The notes under the pieces: generated by a model
Told to the model about the DNA's origin: nothing
Database searches by the model: none
Seen by the model: the letters and a program-made list of their open reading frames with translations, nothing else
Translations under genes and position numbers: made by a program
Shown: positions 34,399 to 45,500 of the stretch, one piece after another
Numbering within the stretch: position 1 is the stretch's first letter
Layout: every line of letters begins with the position of its first letter
Source: Margaritispora aquatica
Lineage: Eukaryota > Ascomycota > Leotiomycetes > Helotiales > Discinellaceae
NCBI GenBank assembly: GCA_007644065.1
Contig: VJWN01000001.1
Coordinates: 2,494,340 to 2,558,339 of the forward strand
Length of the DNA: 64,000 nt
Direction: 5' to 3'

Positions 34399-37125
34399 TT
34401 ACCAGCTTTCAAAGTTCTGAGGAGCACTAGAGCTAGGATTGTTCAAGAGGGAGTTGATTGGTACTCGTGTATTGGATCCTTGTTGAAGGGGTGTGCTAGC
34501 GAAGTTTGGAAAACTATTTGCGGGTGGATATTGGCTGTAAGGCATGAAACCCTGGTTGATTTGCATACTAGCTCCAGGTATGCTGAAATCATTGCCGCTC
34601 AAGTTCCCATTAGGATATGAACTTGACTGCATCATCAGAGAAGCTGAGGAGTGCTGCTGGTATCCTTGCATCATTGACTGATTGTTAAGAAATGCTGCTT
34701 GGCGGTATTGATTAGGTTCATTTGTACGCAGAACAAAATCGTTCCGAGGTGCCTGAAGCATGTTCTGGAAATGCGGGTAGCTACCATTGCCATGGGATTG
34801 GCGATCCATTTGATGCTGGGCTTGATGTGAACCTGATCCGGAGGCTTGTTCGGAATCATTTGCAACACTGGTATCACGCGTCGTAGTGTTATCTGCAGCT
34901 GTGCCACTTGTGCTCTCATCAGCCGGTTTCTTCTCGCTCTGGTCCCACTCAAGTTGGATTTTGGGCTTCAAAAGTTGCCATCCACGATCTGTTCCAGGAT
35001 CACGAAATATACGGACTGCGGCTTTATATGCCTTGGTACTCTTAACAAACTCAATTGGAATGTCTGGTAGTTCGATAGCAGCAGCCTTGGTGAATCGTTC
35101 CTTGCGTGCATTGCGGTTTGCATCATATGGCTTTGCAACTTCTACACGTCTGTCTCGGATGCAGGTCTCGATCTTGACAACCCGCTTCATATGTTGCTCA
35201 TTTCGCGCCTTCCTCTGCTCCAAGAACTCAGTCCGCTTTGTAGCAGATTCGGCTTCCTGTGCCTGGTGCTCAGCCAAAGCAGAAGCCTTTTCTGCAGCAG
35301 AATGACCTGGATTTTCTTGATAAGGCGGTGCTTTGAGTGCTTCGTATTCTTCAACGATCTTGTCGACGTCAGACTTGAAATGATATCTGTATAGACGAGG
35401 TGCTCCACGAGGACGAGACTCAACATCTTCAATGTAATCATGCGGCTTCATGTAAGAATCGTGCATTCCGACGGGTATGCATTCAAGCAGACTGTTAATC
35501 ACATTTCTTGTGAGCTGTCCTTGCCAAATCTTTTGTAATCGATCCTCGCGCTCAATCTTGGATTTCCAGCAGCTTTGACAAAGTCTCACCTCCCAAGACC
35601 AATGAGTTCGCGACGCCTTCGTGTCTTCGCAATTAGCTTCCATGCACCCTTTTCCACTGATAAGGTCGTTGTACATCTTCTCCGTGATGTTTTCCGAAGG
35701 CGCTGGCATATCCGGGCCAAAGTTTTCGATGCGTTGGTTGAAATAGATGTTTTGATAATCAAGTAACATCGAGTTAAATCTCTTGCAAACAAGTCTTGCT
35801 TTGCGGATAAAGGAGGGTGGTGTGAATTCAAATATTCTCATCCAAAGATCGGTGCTCAATTGATACCTCGCCTTGGTTATGTCAGATCAAATCTTTGTAG
35901 CTGTTGGACAAACTTACAGGTTCAGGTTTTGGTACTTTCACTTTTGGTACCCTCTTTACCTTTTCTCCTTTCTCGTGTGACCTTTGTTTCTTTTTCTCCT
36001 GACTACCATCTGCTTCACCTTTACTCCTCCGCTTCTTCGTAACAGCAGTGGATTTGGTGATTTCCATGGCGTCGGAGTTGGATAATCCGTGACGAAATTC
36101 AGAACCTCCGTGGTTGGAAATACCGGTTGGCGCGAGTGAATTTGGCATGAGACGTCTGTTAACTGACGAATTCACCAATCGGGACTCCTTTCGCTGCTGC
36201 ATTGTGTGGGCTTCTCCTCCCTTATTCACTGGTAGAAAGCTCTTGATTGAAGACAATTCTTTACCTCCAGCCACGTTGGTCGAAGGAAAGTGAACTGAAG
36301 ATCGAGAAACTGCGTTTGTGTGGTTGGAGCCGACTTTACTTGCGGAACTGACCATCGCATTGACCGTTTTGCCGTACCCAGGGACAGAGAGTCCAGGATA
36401 AAGTGGATGGTCAATATTGTATTGATTCGAACCTTGTCCTAAAGAAACATATGCAGGTGATTGTGTGTTGCTACCAGATCGGGAGAGCGATGGGCGGTTT
36501 TTGTTGCCCTCCGCATGAAGTGGAGATTCTACTCGATATGGCGAGTCGGTGCCGTTTCGGGATGGATTAGACTCCATAGCAGTCGCTAAACTATAATCAT
36601 TCGATGCATTGTATCGCTGAAGAGAGGTGTCCCTGTTGCTGGAAGGATTTGTGGTTGGGATGTTGTTCGAATAGTCCTCGTTAACCATTTGACAAACAGA
36701 TGATGCAATATCCGAGGAATTTGAGACTAAGATATTCCTTGTCAGAATTATGAATTTGGGAGAAATCGAAACCGAGTACTAGAGAGGTGTCGAGACTTAC
36801 AATGATCCAACGGTCTAGGGTTCTGGACAGAGATAGACGTCGATCTAATATTAGAATCCCTCTGCTCTTCGTCGTCCTTGAAAGCCAGTAGATCTTTTAG
36901 TCGATCTGCAGTCTCGCTGCTTGGACCGTCCGTACCTAGGAAGGGAACAGACACTGAAGAAAAAAGACCGTCCGCCGATGTATTTGATGCTGCCTTTACA
37001 ATAGCGGTGACAATGAATCGGGCGGTTCGCAATCCAGCAGGGTGCTGAAATATCTTCTGGAGATCGACGGGATTGTTGCATGCGTCCGAAGGTAGTTGCT
37101 GTACCGGAGTCGAATCAGAGGACAT
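34399..37125 (-). CDS. Large F-box protein
   Basis: Three exons, 37125-36801, 36726-35918 and 35871-34399, give 868 aa. The introns (74 and 46 nt) have good donors (GTAAGT) and keep the frame. The N-terminal 375 residues are serine- and asparagine-rich and end in a basic region (KKRRSKGEADGSQEKKKQ), a likely nuclear signal. The F-box (LSTDLWMRIFEFTPPSF, then KARLVCKRFNSML) starts right after exon 3 begins, at about residue 382. F-boxes bind Skp1 in SCF ubiquitin ligases. A cysteine cluster follows (GKGCMEANCED and VRLCQSCWKSK), which may bind zinc. The C-terminal 250 residues are glutamine- and serine-rich and disordered. Target unknown. Confidence 0.85.
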
Positions 37126-37311
37126 AGCTAGAATTCGAGGAGCAGTCGTACAAGAAGAGTGCTTATGTATGAAGTCGTGATGTTTGGGTCGCTCTGTTCA
37201 AAGGACACCCCCCACCAACCCTTGACATACGGCGTCGCCCTCGCTCATTCAATCCACCAGTATCCGCGGTCGTGATTATGTATTCCTGTATGCACCAGAT
37301 GAGGCAGATTT

Positions 37312-37336
37312 GGTCGGTCGGTCGGTCGGTCGGTCG
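37312..37336. repeat. (GGTC)n microsatellite
   Basis: About six tandem GGTC units. Confidence 0.9.
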
Positions 37337-37470
37337 TAAAGAGTCGTGGGAATAATATTGTTGGCGTTGTTGTGTTGGCAGATTGAGGCTGAATCGAGGT
37401 GTTTGATGTTTGGTGTGGTTTTGAAGTGTGAAGTGTGAAAGGGAATTATTGTATTGAGTGGAGTGTACTG

Positions 37471-37499
37471 GACTGGGACTGGGACTGGGACTGGGACTG
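37471..37499. repeat. (GGGACT)n short tandem repeat
   Basis: Four to five tandem hexamer units. Further CTGT/CTGTC-rich and CTCTTGA-rich repeats follow at about 37625-37705 and 37840-37890. Confidence 0.85.
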
Positions 37500-38936
37500 A
37501 AGACCGAAGTGGTCGTAGTGTGTAGTCTAACAGTGTGTTTGGATGCACAGGCGTAATTTGTCGAATGACCGTTCGTCAAATGCGACAATCCAGACTTGGC
37601 CCAAATTCCATTCTCCTGCTGTCCTGGCTGGCACGCACTGTCTGTCCTGGCACTGTCTGTCCTAGCACTGTATTGCTGTATCGCTGTACTGCTGTCTGTA
37701 TTGCTGGATTGTAGTTGGTCCTTCCTTGGCTTGGTTGGCTATGTTTAGTTACGGCACGCTGAAGCCGAATCACCCGATCGGCGCACGGGCTTGGGGTTTT
37801 CGCAACATATTTATTCCTGCTCCTCTCTTCCTTACTCTTTACTCTTGACTCTTGACTCTTGTGACTCTCTTGACTCTCTTGATTCCCTTGACCTTCAACA
37901 TGGAGCAGATATCAATATTCACATCGCATATCGACCAGATGAATCATCCGAACCATCCTATCGCACCTGTTCACTTGAATTGAAGAAAGAGATACGCCAC
38001 TAAAAAGATCCAAATCCAAATATCGTGCGGCACGCGCGGCTCGGACTCTTCAACTATCGAAATCGACTCGCGTTTGCCCTCATCCATTCTTGACTCAAGC
38101 CGTCAAGCATCATGGGCTTTCGATGCGCTTGATTGAGGTACCAACGCCGTTCAAGCGAACATGTTTGGCCACCTAGGTCTCGCCTTTAGTTTGAATGGCC
38201 ATAGTCGTCGGATGTGTATTTGAAGGAAGGAGTTTTGAATCAGCTGGGCGCATAGAGACTAGTGTGAAAGCATAGCATCCGCCAACGTCGATACAGTCTT
38301 GGAACCAGTATAACTCGCCTACCAAAGCATCACCTCTCTGCTATATCACGCCTTACCTATTCGCGCATTCTATATGAAGAAGCCATGTTGCTGAAGTCAC
38401 TTTGCTTGTGCATCAGTCTAGGAGCCATGCCCAGATTCAGATGAAAGGACGAGCTGGCATAGTGAGGGTCATTCGCAGCGGCAAATCAGGTTACCTACTA
38501 GGTTGAGGTTATCTTCCTTCACTGATCCGCTAGTTGGAGAATTATACCTTTCGCATCATGAATATATTTCTACCTCGCCATTCTCCTGAGACAAAAGGAG
38601 AGCGCCATTTCTAAATTGACACAAGCATTACCTATTTTGATACACGTTCAAAGAGGAATCATAGTATGCGAGAACTATGAACGATAGGCTGAGTTGCACT
38701 CATTGAAAATCATTTTTCATCGCCGTGAACCATACGAATTGGCACTGATTACTACCTTCTCACAAATGTACAAAGACGCTCGCTGATCAACCGGCTTAAT
38801 CTTCAATAACACCAAGTCTTAGGATTGACAGCCCCAAATTCTTGGTAAATTCTACCTCATTCTTGCCTATATTGATTCTTGATAGGTGGTCAACTACATA
38901 TACCAAATCTATGACCGTGGCTTTTTATGCTCGACC

Positions 38937-38940
<4 letters not shown>

Positions 38941-38984
<44 letters not shown>
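38941..38984. repeat. (TTCT)11 microsatellite
   Basis: Eleven tandem TTCT units in intergenic DNA between the F-box and MFS genes. The open frames across it are accidental. Confidence 0.95.
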
Positions 38985-39478
38985 ACCACCAAGATACCCT
39001 CGGCATCTTCTCGCGAAGCCGACGGGTAATGGAAAACGTGGAAAAGAAATCGGCTCGGGAATCAATAATCACCCCGCATTTCAATATGACTAGAGTAAGG
39101 ATGTATGCAGCCTGCCACTAAAATTGAGTCAGATACGGATCAGCTTCCACATGTAGTTAACTCCATCATCTCAACGCCTTTCTCTTCTCAGCCTCCCATC
39201 CAAGTTTTACGGGTTTTGCGGGGATTTTCAGGGATTGACCAACATAAAATTGCAAAATTTCGAGTTTGGCCACCGCTCCCGTCTCCAACAATCGGTGACT
39301 CGGTGGCTCCCTCGCCCTAATCAGGTAAATTTGCAGGCAATAATGGGGTGGAAAGTGGTTCTGTAGCCGATGACGGCGTTGAGTAACACAAACAATCCAG
39401 GCCGATGTAGCTGTGTTGCATGTTGAGTTGGATGATATATTCAGCACTTTCCCCATGTGTTTTTCTTTGCTTCAGTGA

Positions 39479-39485
39479 TATATAA
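39479..39485 (+). promoter_or_regulatory. TATA box of the MFS permease gene
   Basis: TATATAA about 100 nt before the start codon at 39582, in the right position and strand for a fungal core promoter. Confidence 0.45.
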
Positions 39486-39581
39486 CCTCCATTCAAACCC
39501 CTGGGAACCGTTCTACACTTAAACGTTTTGTTTAATGTTATATACCTCGGATTCTGAAAGTCAGAATATTAGCATCTTAAC

Positions 39582-41266
39582 ATGTTTGGCCGCAAAAAGG
39601 GTAAGTGACTGCTGTGCGCCAGAACATATGGTCAATTATCTAAAAACTTATAGATGTCGAACAAGCGTCACCCGCTTCTTCGCAACTGAATGCTGAGCCA
39701 GCACTAAAATATGAGCCTGACAACTACAACTCCAACATATCCGGTGGCCATGTACGACATGATGAGCTGAACGTTGTTTGCCCACCTCACACAACCGAGT
39801 CCAAGCTCATGAGAAAGTGTGACTTAAGAGTGATTCCGTTTCTCTGCGTGCTTTACCTGTTAGCCTTCCTAGACCGTGTCAATATTGCCAATGCGCGGGC
39901 ATTTGGTCTCGCTAAGGACTTGAATTTGAAGCCACTCGACTACAATACGGCTTTGACGATATTTTTCGTGCCCTATATACTCTTCGAGATACCCTCAAAT
40001 ATCCTGCTCAAGCGTCTATCGCCTCGTGTGTGGCTCTCAGGATGCATGTTCATGTTTGGGCTGGTGAGCGTATGCCAGGGTCTTGTTCAAAGCTATGGTG
40101 GGCTTTTGACAACTCGATTCTTTTTGGGTGTATTTGAGGTGAGTTTTTCCACCTGCTTAAATAATACGATCTAACCCAATATCAGTCCGGCATGTTCCCA
40201 GGCTGTTTTTACTTAATTGGCATGTGGTATAAGCGATCCGAAGCTCAAAGAAGATACTCATTCTTCTTCAGCTCCACGACACTAGCAGGTGCTTTCGGTG
40301 GTCTCCTTGCTTCAGCCATTGGCAAAATGGACGGTCTTCGAGGGTACCATGGATGGCGCTGGATTTTCATTTTGGAGGGTGTCTTGACTTGCGTTGTTGC
40401 GTTGATCTTTTTCTTTTACATCCCATCTTTCCCAGAAGATGCGAAGTGGCTCACTCCAGATGAGAGGGAATACATCAAAGCCCGTCTCCAAGTAGACCAG
40501 GGTCGCTCAGCCGCTGAGCGCAAGGTCACTTTCCGCGATGTAGGCAGGGTGTTCAAGGACTATAAGGTTATTCTTGGCGGCTTCATGTATTTCGGCATGA
40601 TTGTGCCAGCTTATGGATATGCCTTCTTCGCACCCACGATTCTCGCTACATACGGCTACTCAGCAATTGGTACCCAGCTGCACTCAGTTCCTCCGTGGGC
40701 GTGTGCTTTCGGATTTGCAATGATCATAGCCACTTGCTCTGACTTCTCTCGCCATCGGTTCGCTTTCACAATCATCCCAATCTGTGTCGCCATCGCAGGA
40801 TTCAGTATCCTGATCACAGTACACCACAACCCCAACCTCGAATACGCAGCTTTGTTTTTAGTAGCAATGGGTGCATACTCAGCTATGCCGGTGATTGTAT
40901 GTTGGTTCAACATGAATCTCGGCGGTCATCACCGCCGATCGATCGGCTCAGCGTGGCAGGTTGGGTTTGGAAATATCGGAGGCATCATCGCTACCTATGC
41001 GTTCATCTCAACCGATGCGCCGTATTACAAGAAGGGATATAGCATTTGCTTGGCATTCTTGTGCTTGAGTGCTGCAAGTTGCTGTGTGTATGCCGCGGCG
41101 GTGTGGTCGGCGAACAGGAAGAGGGATAGAAGTGCTGTGGATGTGGGGTTGACTGAGTATGAGAAGACGGAATTAGGGGTAAGTCTCTTAAGCTCACTTC
41201 ATTTGAGAACAACGATCGCTAACGAGAAAATAGGATATGAGTCCGGATTACAGATACTTACTTTAA
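39582..41266 (+). CDS. MFS permease, DAL5/allantoate-type (anion:cation symporter family)
   Basis: Plasma-membrane carrier. Four exons: 39582-39600, 39654-40138, 40186-41178 and 41234-41266, giving 509 aa. Exon 1 is only 19 nt and exon 4 only 33 nt, ending MSPDYRYLL, a C-terminus usual for this family. Typical motifs are LRVIPFLCVLYLLAFLDRVNIANA (TM1), YNTALTIFFVPYILFEIPSNILLK, GLVQSYGGLLTTRFFLGVFESGMFPGC and GYHGWRWIFILEG. The central loop carries FPEDAKWLTPDEREYIKARL. Related carriers take up allantoate, nicotinate, vitamins or other organic acids; the substrate is not readable. The longer reading past 41178 is intron read-through. Confidence 0.93.
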
Positions 41267-42407
41267 TGCAACGTGGTCTGCCTAGGGAGTGCAAAAAAGT
41301 TCACATGTATTGTAAATATACCTCAAAAGTTAAATACCAACTAGCCTATTGTCTTAATTTTTGTCTCCTCATGAGGTTTGATTGGCTAAGAGTACCAGCA
41401 TAAAAGAAGACCTTGAAAGACACAATCCAAGCTCTTAAGCTGAACCGTCAAATCAGACCAGACCATTGTCTATTCAAATATAGACGGGAATTCACTCTCG
41501 ACCAACCCCTTCAATATCCCTTCCTCCCCTTTGTTTAGCCCCTAGCTGTAAAAAGCTAAAGTATAGTGCTTTGTATAAGTAAGGATAAAAAAGGTAAAGC
41601 CTAACTAACACTAGAAAAGGGAAGGATAGTAAGATAAAATAGCTAGAAATGATCGAAAACGCTGGATCTGAGGAATTTTCTCGGTTTAGGCAAGATTTTT
41701 GAACATCAGACTTGAAATCTACTGTTAACGACAATCCTATTGGCTCTTTCGGATTTTGACCCATTCGTACCCCAACTTTCTTTACCCTTATAGCTATCCC
41801 CGAGAAAAGAAGTGGAGATTCAAATATTCAATAACATGACCGTATTAGCTCGCACAACACCACTTGGAAGCTGGAATGTAACTTTAGCTTTTAGCGCTGT
41901 AGACTGTTTTACCAAATTCCCATTGTGTTTCATTTTATTATAAATAGGTCCTATTTACCCTAAGAACAGCAAACACTCAATACCTTTTAACCTTCCTACC
42001 TACTCTGATGTAGCTAAACCGTGCAGAGTGGCCAATAAGCCAGTCAATCGGCTAATCAGCGAGAGAGATTCGTACCTTACTTGCTAACATAGTTGAGAAT
42101 TTCGCAAATACGCTTATACTAGCTTAGAGGTTCGCTAACAGCGAATAGCATAATTACATACTTAATTCTTGTTAACTTGAAAAGTATAAATCAAGGTCTA
42201 AAATTCACAAAATTTTCATTCTATAATAACAATAGAAATATCCGATAACATCATGAAGGCGGATATACATAGTAGAATTCAAGCCCCAAATCGTAGATTT
42301 GCAAACTTAATACCTAAAAAGTAACTTCGAAAACTATAAAGATCAACCCTCGAGCTTAGAAGCGAGCCTTTCAACAGAAGATAGCTGTGCTTACTTTCTA
42401 ATATAAA
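41267..42407. other. AT-rich gene-free island (left)
   Basis: About 1.1 kb of AT-rich sequence with many TA steps and no supported coding frame. It could be the remains of a mobile element mutated by RIP, but I could not identify an element. It holds the 3' ends of the MFS gene and of the STAND-N/ULD gene. Confidence 0.4.
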
Positions 42408-44494
42408 TTAAATCTCAAGCTGATAGGCTTCTTGGTGTATCTTATAAGCTCGCCGATGAGATGGCTTGCTTATTTTCCACTCTGGCTGAACAAAACCGTC
42501 ACCTAGAAACTCGGGGGCATCCAGCTCACTACCCCTCCTGCGTGGGACAGCTGGCTTGCTTATTGTCCACTCTGGCTGAACAATTTCCCACTCTGGCTGA
42601 ACATAACCATCACCTGGAAACTCGCGGGCATCTGGCTCACTACCCCTCCTGCGCGGAGCAGCGAAGGCTTTCCCGACAGTTTTCTTAACAGCCTCGCGAG
42701 CCCGTTCAAGAAAGGGAGTGGGTATAGCAGCTCTTTCCAACAGCAAATCGAGCGGGTCAGGCTTAAGATCCAATATTTGCTGTACGACTCTCTTGAAAAT
42801 GAAAATGTCCTCTTCGTCAAGGTCACTTTGCCTCCTTCTGTGATGAGAGTGTGGTTTGCGGTGAGATATAACTTTCGTCGTTGATGATGGCTGGTCGGAA
42901 TTATTACTGAAATACATGACCTCTTTTTTACAGACTGGACTATGGCTCAAGGTCAAACAGGTTCTATATCTGATGTGCAGACTGATACTCACCACTTCAT
43001 CCATGATTGGGTCTCGGATTTTGCCCATCTTCCTGGACAGCTGATATCGAAGCACCGAATCTCTGCTGATTTTGACGCAGCAAGGAGCGTTCGCGCCACT
43101 ATCGACATTGCGACAGTCGTCCCAGGAGTAACATAGTTACCCCAATTGTGTTCGTTCAAAACTTGATTATTTGCGAAGTTCGACAAAAGATACTTGCCTC
43201 GCTTAATCCATGCAGCGCCGGGACGATTTTTGAATTTGTCTTGTATAAATGCCTGAAAGACCTGGAATTATTCATTAGCATCTATCTTTTGGGGAGTGAA
43301 ACAATTGAAGCCACACGTTAAAGCTGCAAAAGTATTCGTAAGGAAGAACCCGTGGCTCTCCACCAATTGCATCAAGAAACAATATGTTGTACTTTGCTGG
43401 CAAAATCTGCGTTAACGCTCGTGATGGTTGCACTAGGCGGGCCAACATGAGGCTTAGTAGGGTTTGTTAATAGTGTGTAAGAGATCTTAGGGGTAATGCA
43501 CCTACAAGAAATCTCGTAAGAAATAACCAAGAGATAGAAACACGAGATAGTACCTAGCAGAATCAGCAAAAGGAAACTTCAACCTAGTGTGACAAACTCA
43601 CACCCTGGATAGATATTCACGAGCCATTTTCGCATCCAGTTCATTAGCTGGCATGTTAGCGTCCTCATCCAAACATGCTGTAGTATCGGTACCATGCTGG
43701 CAATCCTCCAACGTAGGTAAACCTGTTTGTCTGCCTCTTGAAATATTTCCTCGAAAGCAAGGCTCAATACAATTTTGTCTGGCTATAAAGCTACTAAGCT
43801 GTTTGATCTCCTCCACGCCTGAAGACAATATTTCGTTAGATTCTGACAGCTTTGAGACCAATGTGCTGTGGCTTTTAGCATGAAGTTCTTGGTATTCATG
43901 GATGGTCGTGTTCAGTGGCAGTAGATTTTCTCGAAGAACAGCAATTAGTTCTGGCGGAAAGGTTTCTTCGAATCTTGTGCGCAGATTATCTGAGAGGATT
44001 TGTGGCATTGCACATATCACATCCCTTCACCAAGTGAGTCCAATGTCAGCAGAGCGACGGAATAACTCGACCTACAATGTTAATCGCTGCATGAGCGTAT
44101 CTATTACTCGCATGTGCGATTCTATCTTCTTCCTCAAGACCAGCACCTGGCTAGACACTAGTATATACCATTCCAACTTCCGTAGGACATGTCGATGGTG
44201 ACCTTTCTGTGCACTGCCTAAGCTAGACTCGAATTTCGACACAGTAGCTAGGAATTTCTTTACAGGTTCCTTGATATGCGCTACCTGCTCTCGAATATCC
44301 TGCCCATATTCTGGATACGTATTCAAAGCTGTAAATGTTTCCAGAGGCTTGAGTGTGCGTGTCAGATGTTGAAGGAAAGATACAGCCTCGCGATAGTCAC
44401 CAGCCGACCCATCGCAACTATCAAGTGCTTTAATCAGTTTGTATACGAGTGACACCGCGGTAGCGATATCACCCGCTGACCATCCGAAGGACAT
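42408..44494 (-). CDS. STAND-type N-terminal domain plus ubiquitin-like domain protein with C-terminal repeats
   Basis: Six exons rebuilt by phase: 44494-44076, 44024-43604, 43553-43502, 43432-43317, 43261-42993 and 42906-42408, giving 591 aa. The N-terminus (MSFGWSAGDIATAVSLVYKL, with SAGDYREAVSFLQHLTRTLKPL) matches the fungal N-terminal domain found on STAND/NLR-like proteins. A helical linker follows. Then a ubiquitin-like domain: NILFLDAIGGEPRVLPYEYF, FQAFIQDKFKNRPGAAWIKRG, and WGNYVTPGTTVAMSIVART with CFDISCPGRW. The C-terminus has a histidine/arginine run and two imperfect repeats of about 30 residues (PRRRGSE-DA-EF-GDG-VQPEW). There is no NACHT or P-loop, so it is not a full NLR. The function of this architecture is unknown; sensing or signalling is inferred. 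It lies between two AT-rich islands. Confidence 0.75.
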
Positions 44495-45500
44495 CGCTGG
44501 GAATTTTCAAAGATGATTAGCATTTGATTCATAACAGCTTGCTGGGTCGAAGAGTAAAGTAAAGAAGAGGGGATACGGGCTGCATGGTCAGGCAGGATCG
44601 AAGCGACAAGGACGTGGATTATCTCTTCATGGAACAAATGGAACGTTTGGTGTAACGCCACATCATGTGAGGCGTTCGGAGCTAAAAAAAAAAAAAGCTA
44701 CACGTGACTAATCACCTCTAAGAAAGTAGCTAGCTTTTTGAACACTACTGTGCAGTAACTTTGAATAGGTAGTCTCGAACAAGATATTTTCTTCCCAAAG
44801 TGTCAGTTGGATATCACGTACTTTTATATACAGTATTCGGTTATTATAATTCTCTTCTTAATCTTACCAGATTCTATACATTATAAGATTATTCCTTATA
44901 ATGCGCTAAGCTATATATATAGAGAGAGAGAGAGAGCTTACGACTATAGAAGCTCTTTCGACTTTTTAATTTTATTTATTTTACTTGTTACTTCCTTACG
45001 TGATTTACCCTCTATTATCCCTCACAAAGCTAGGCCGAGTTAAGCAACTTGCCGCTCTCACTCTTACTCTTGCTTTAACTATCTCGGCTTTATAGAATCG
45101 TATTTATACTCCGGATTGAGTATAAGCATACCCTAAGCATGTCATGAGCAGGAGCAGGAGTAGGAAAATATACACATGAATATATGGCAGCGCCTCGCAG
45201 ATAGCCTAGGCATGCCCTTTCAATAACCAATCTTTATACAAGAGCCCTACTCTCCTCTGCCTATTTTCCTTCAGAGGGGTTAGTATGAAGGACCTTACAT
45301 TAGCTCTATAATAATTAGCTTTGATCGAAAGGATTCGGCGTTGAGAAAGCTTCGTATTTGAAACCTATATTGGCTTAGTGAAGCCGGCCTTAACCGAGCT
45401 TATTTTGTTTGTAAAGGAGTTGGTATTAAGGGAATTTATATTAGTAAGATTACTAAATAAATCATTATGAACAGGAACACTATCAATATTGGACCTTGTT
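44495..45500. other. AT-rich gene-free island (right)
   Basis: About 1 kb of AT-rich DNA, including a (TA)n(GA)n microsatellite at 44912-44936. The promoter of the STAND-N/ULD gene must start next to 44495. No coding frame is supported. Confidence 0.4.
44912..44936. repeat. (TA)n(GA)n microsatellite
   Basis: A TA run followed directly by an AG run, in the AT-rich island. Confidence 0.9.

Larger units (their letters stand above)
37126..39581. other. 2.5 kb intergenic region rich in simple repeats
   Basis: Holds the F-box promoter (minus, near 37126) and the MFS promoter (plus, near 39500). Short tandem repeats crowd the first 800 bases. Open frames (37163-37588, 37276-37548) are translations of those repeats. 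No gene is supported. Confidence 0.45.

Noticed and set aside
38941..38984. (TTCT)11 as part of a CRISPR-like or coding repeat
   Set aside because: Simple microsatellite without spacers; intergenic.
40186..41403. 403-codon reading of the MFS gene past 41178
   Set aside because: It reads through a good GTAAGT intron; splicing gives the family-typical MSPDYRYLL ending.
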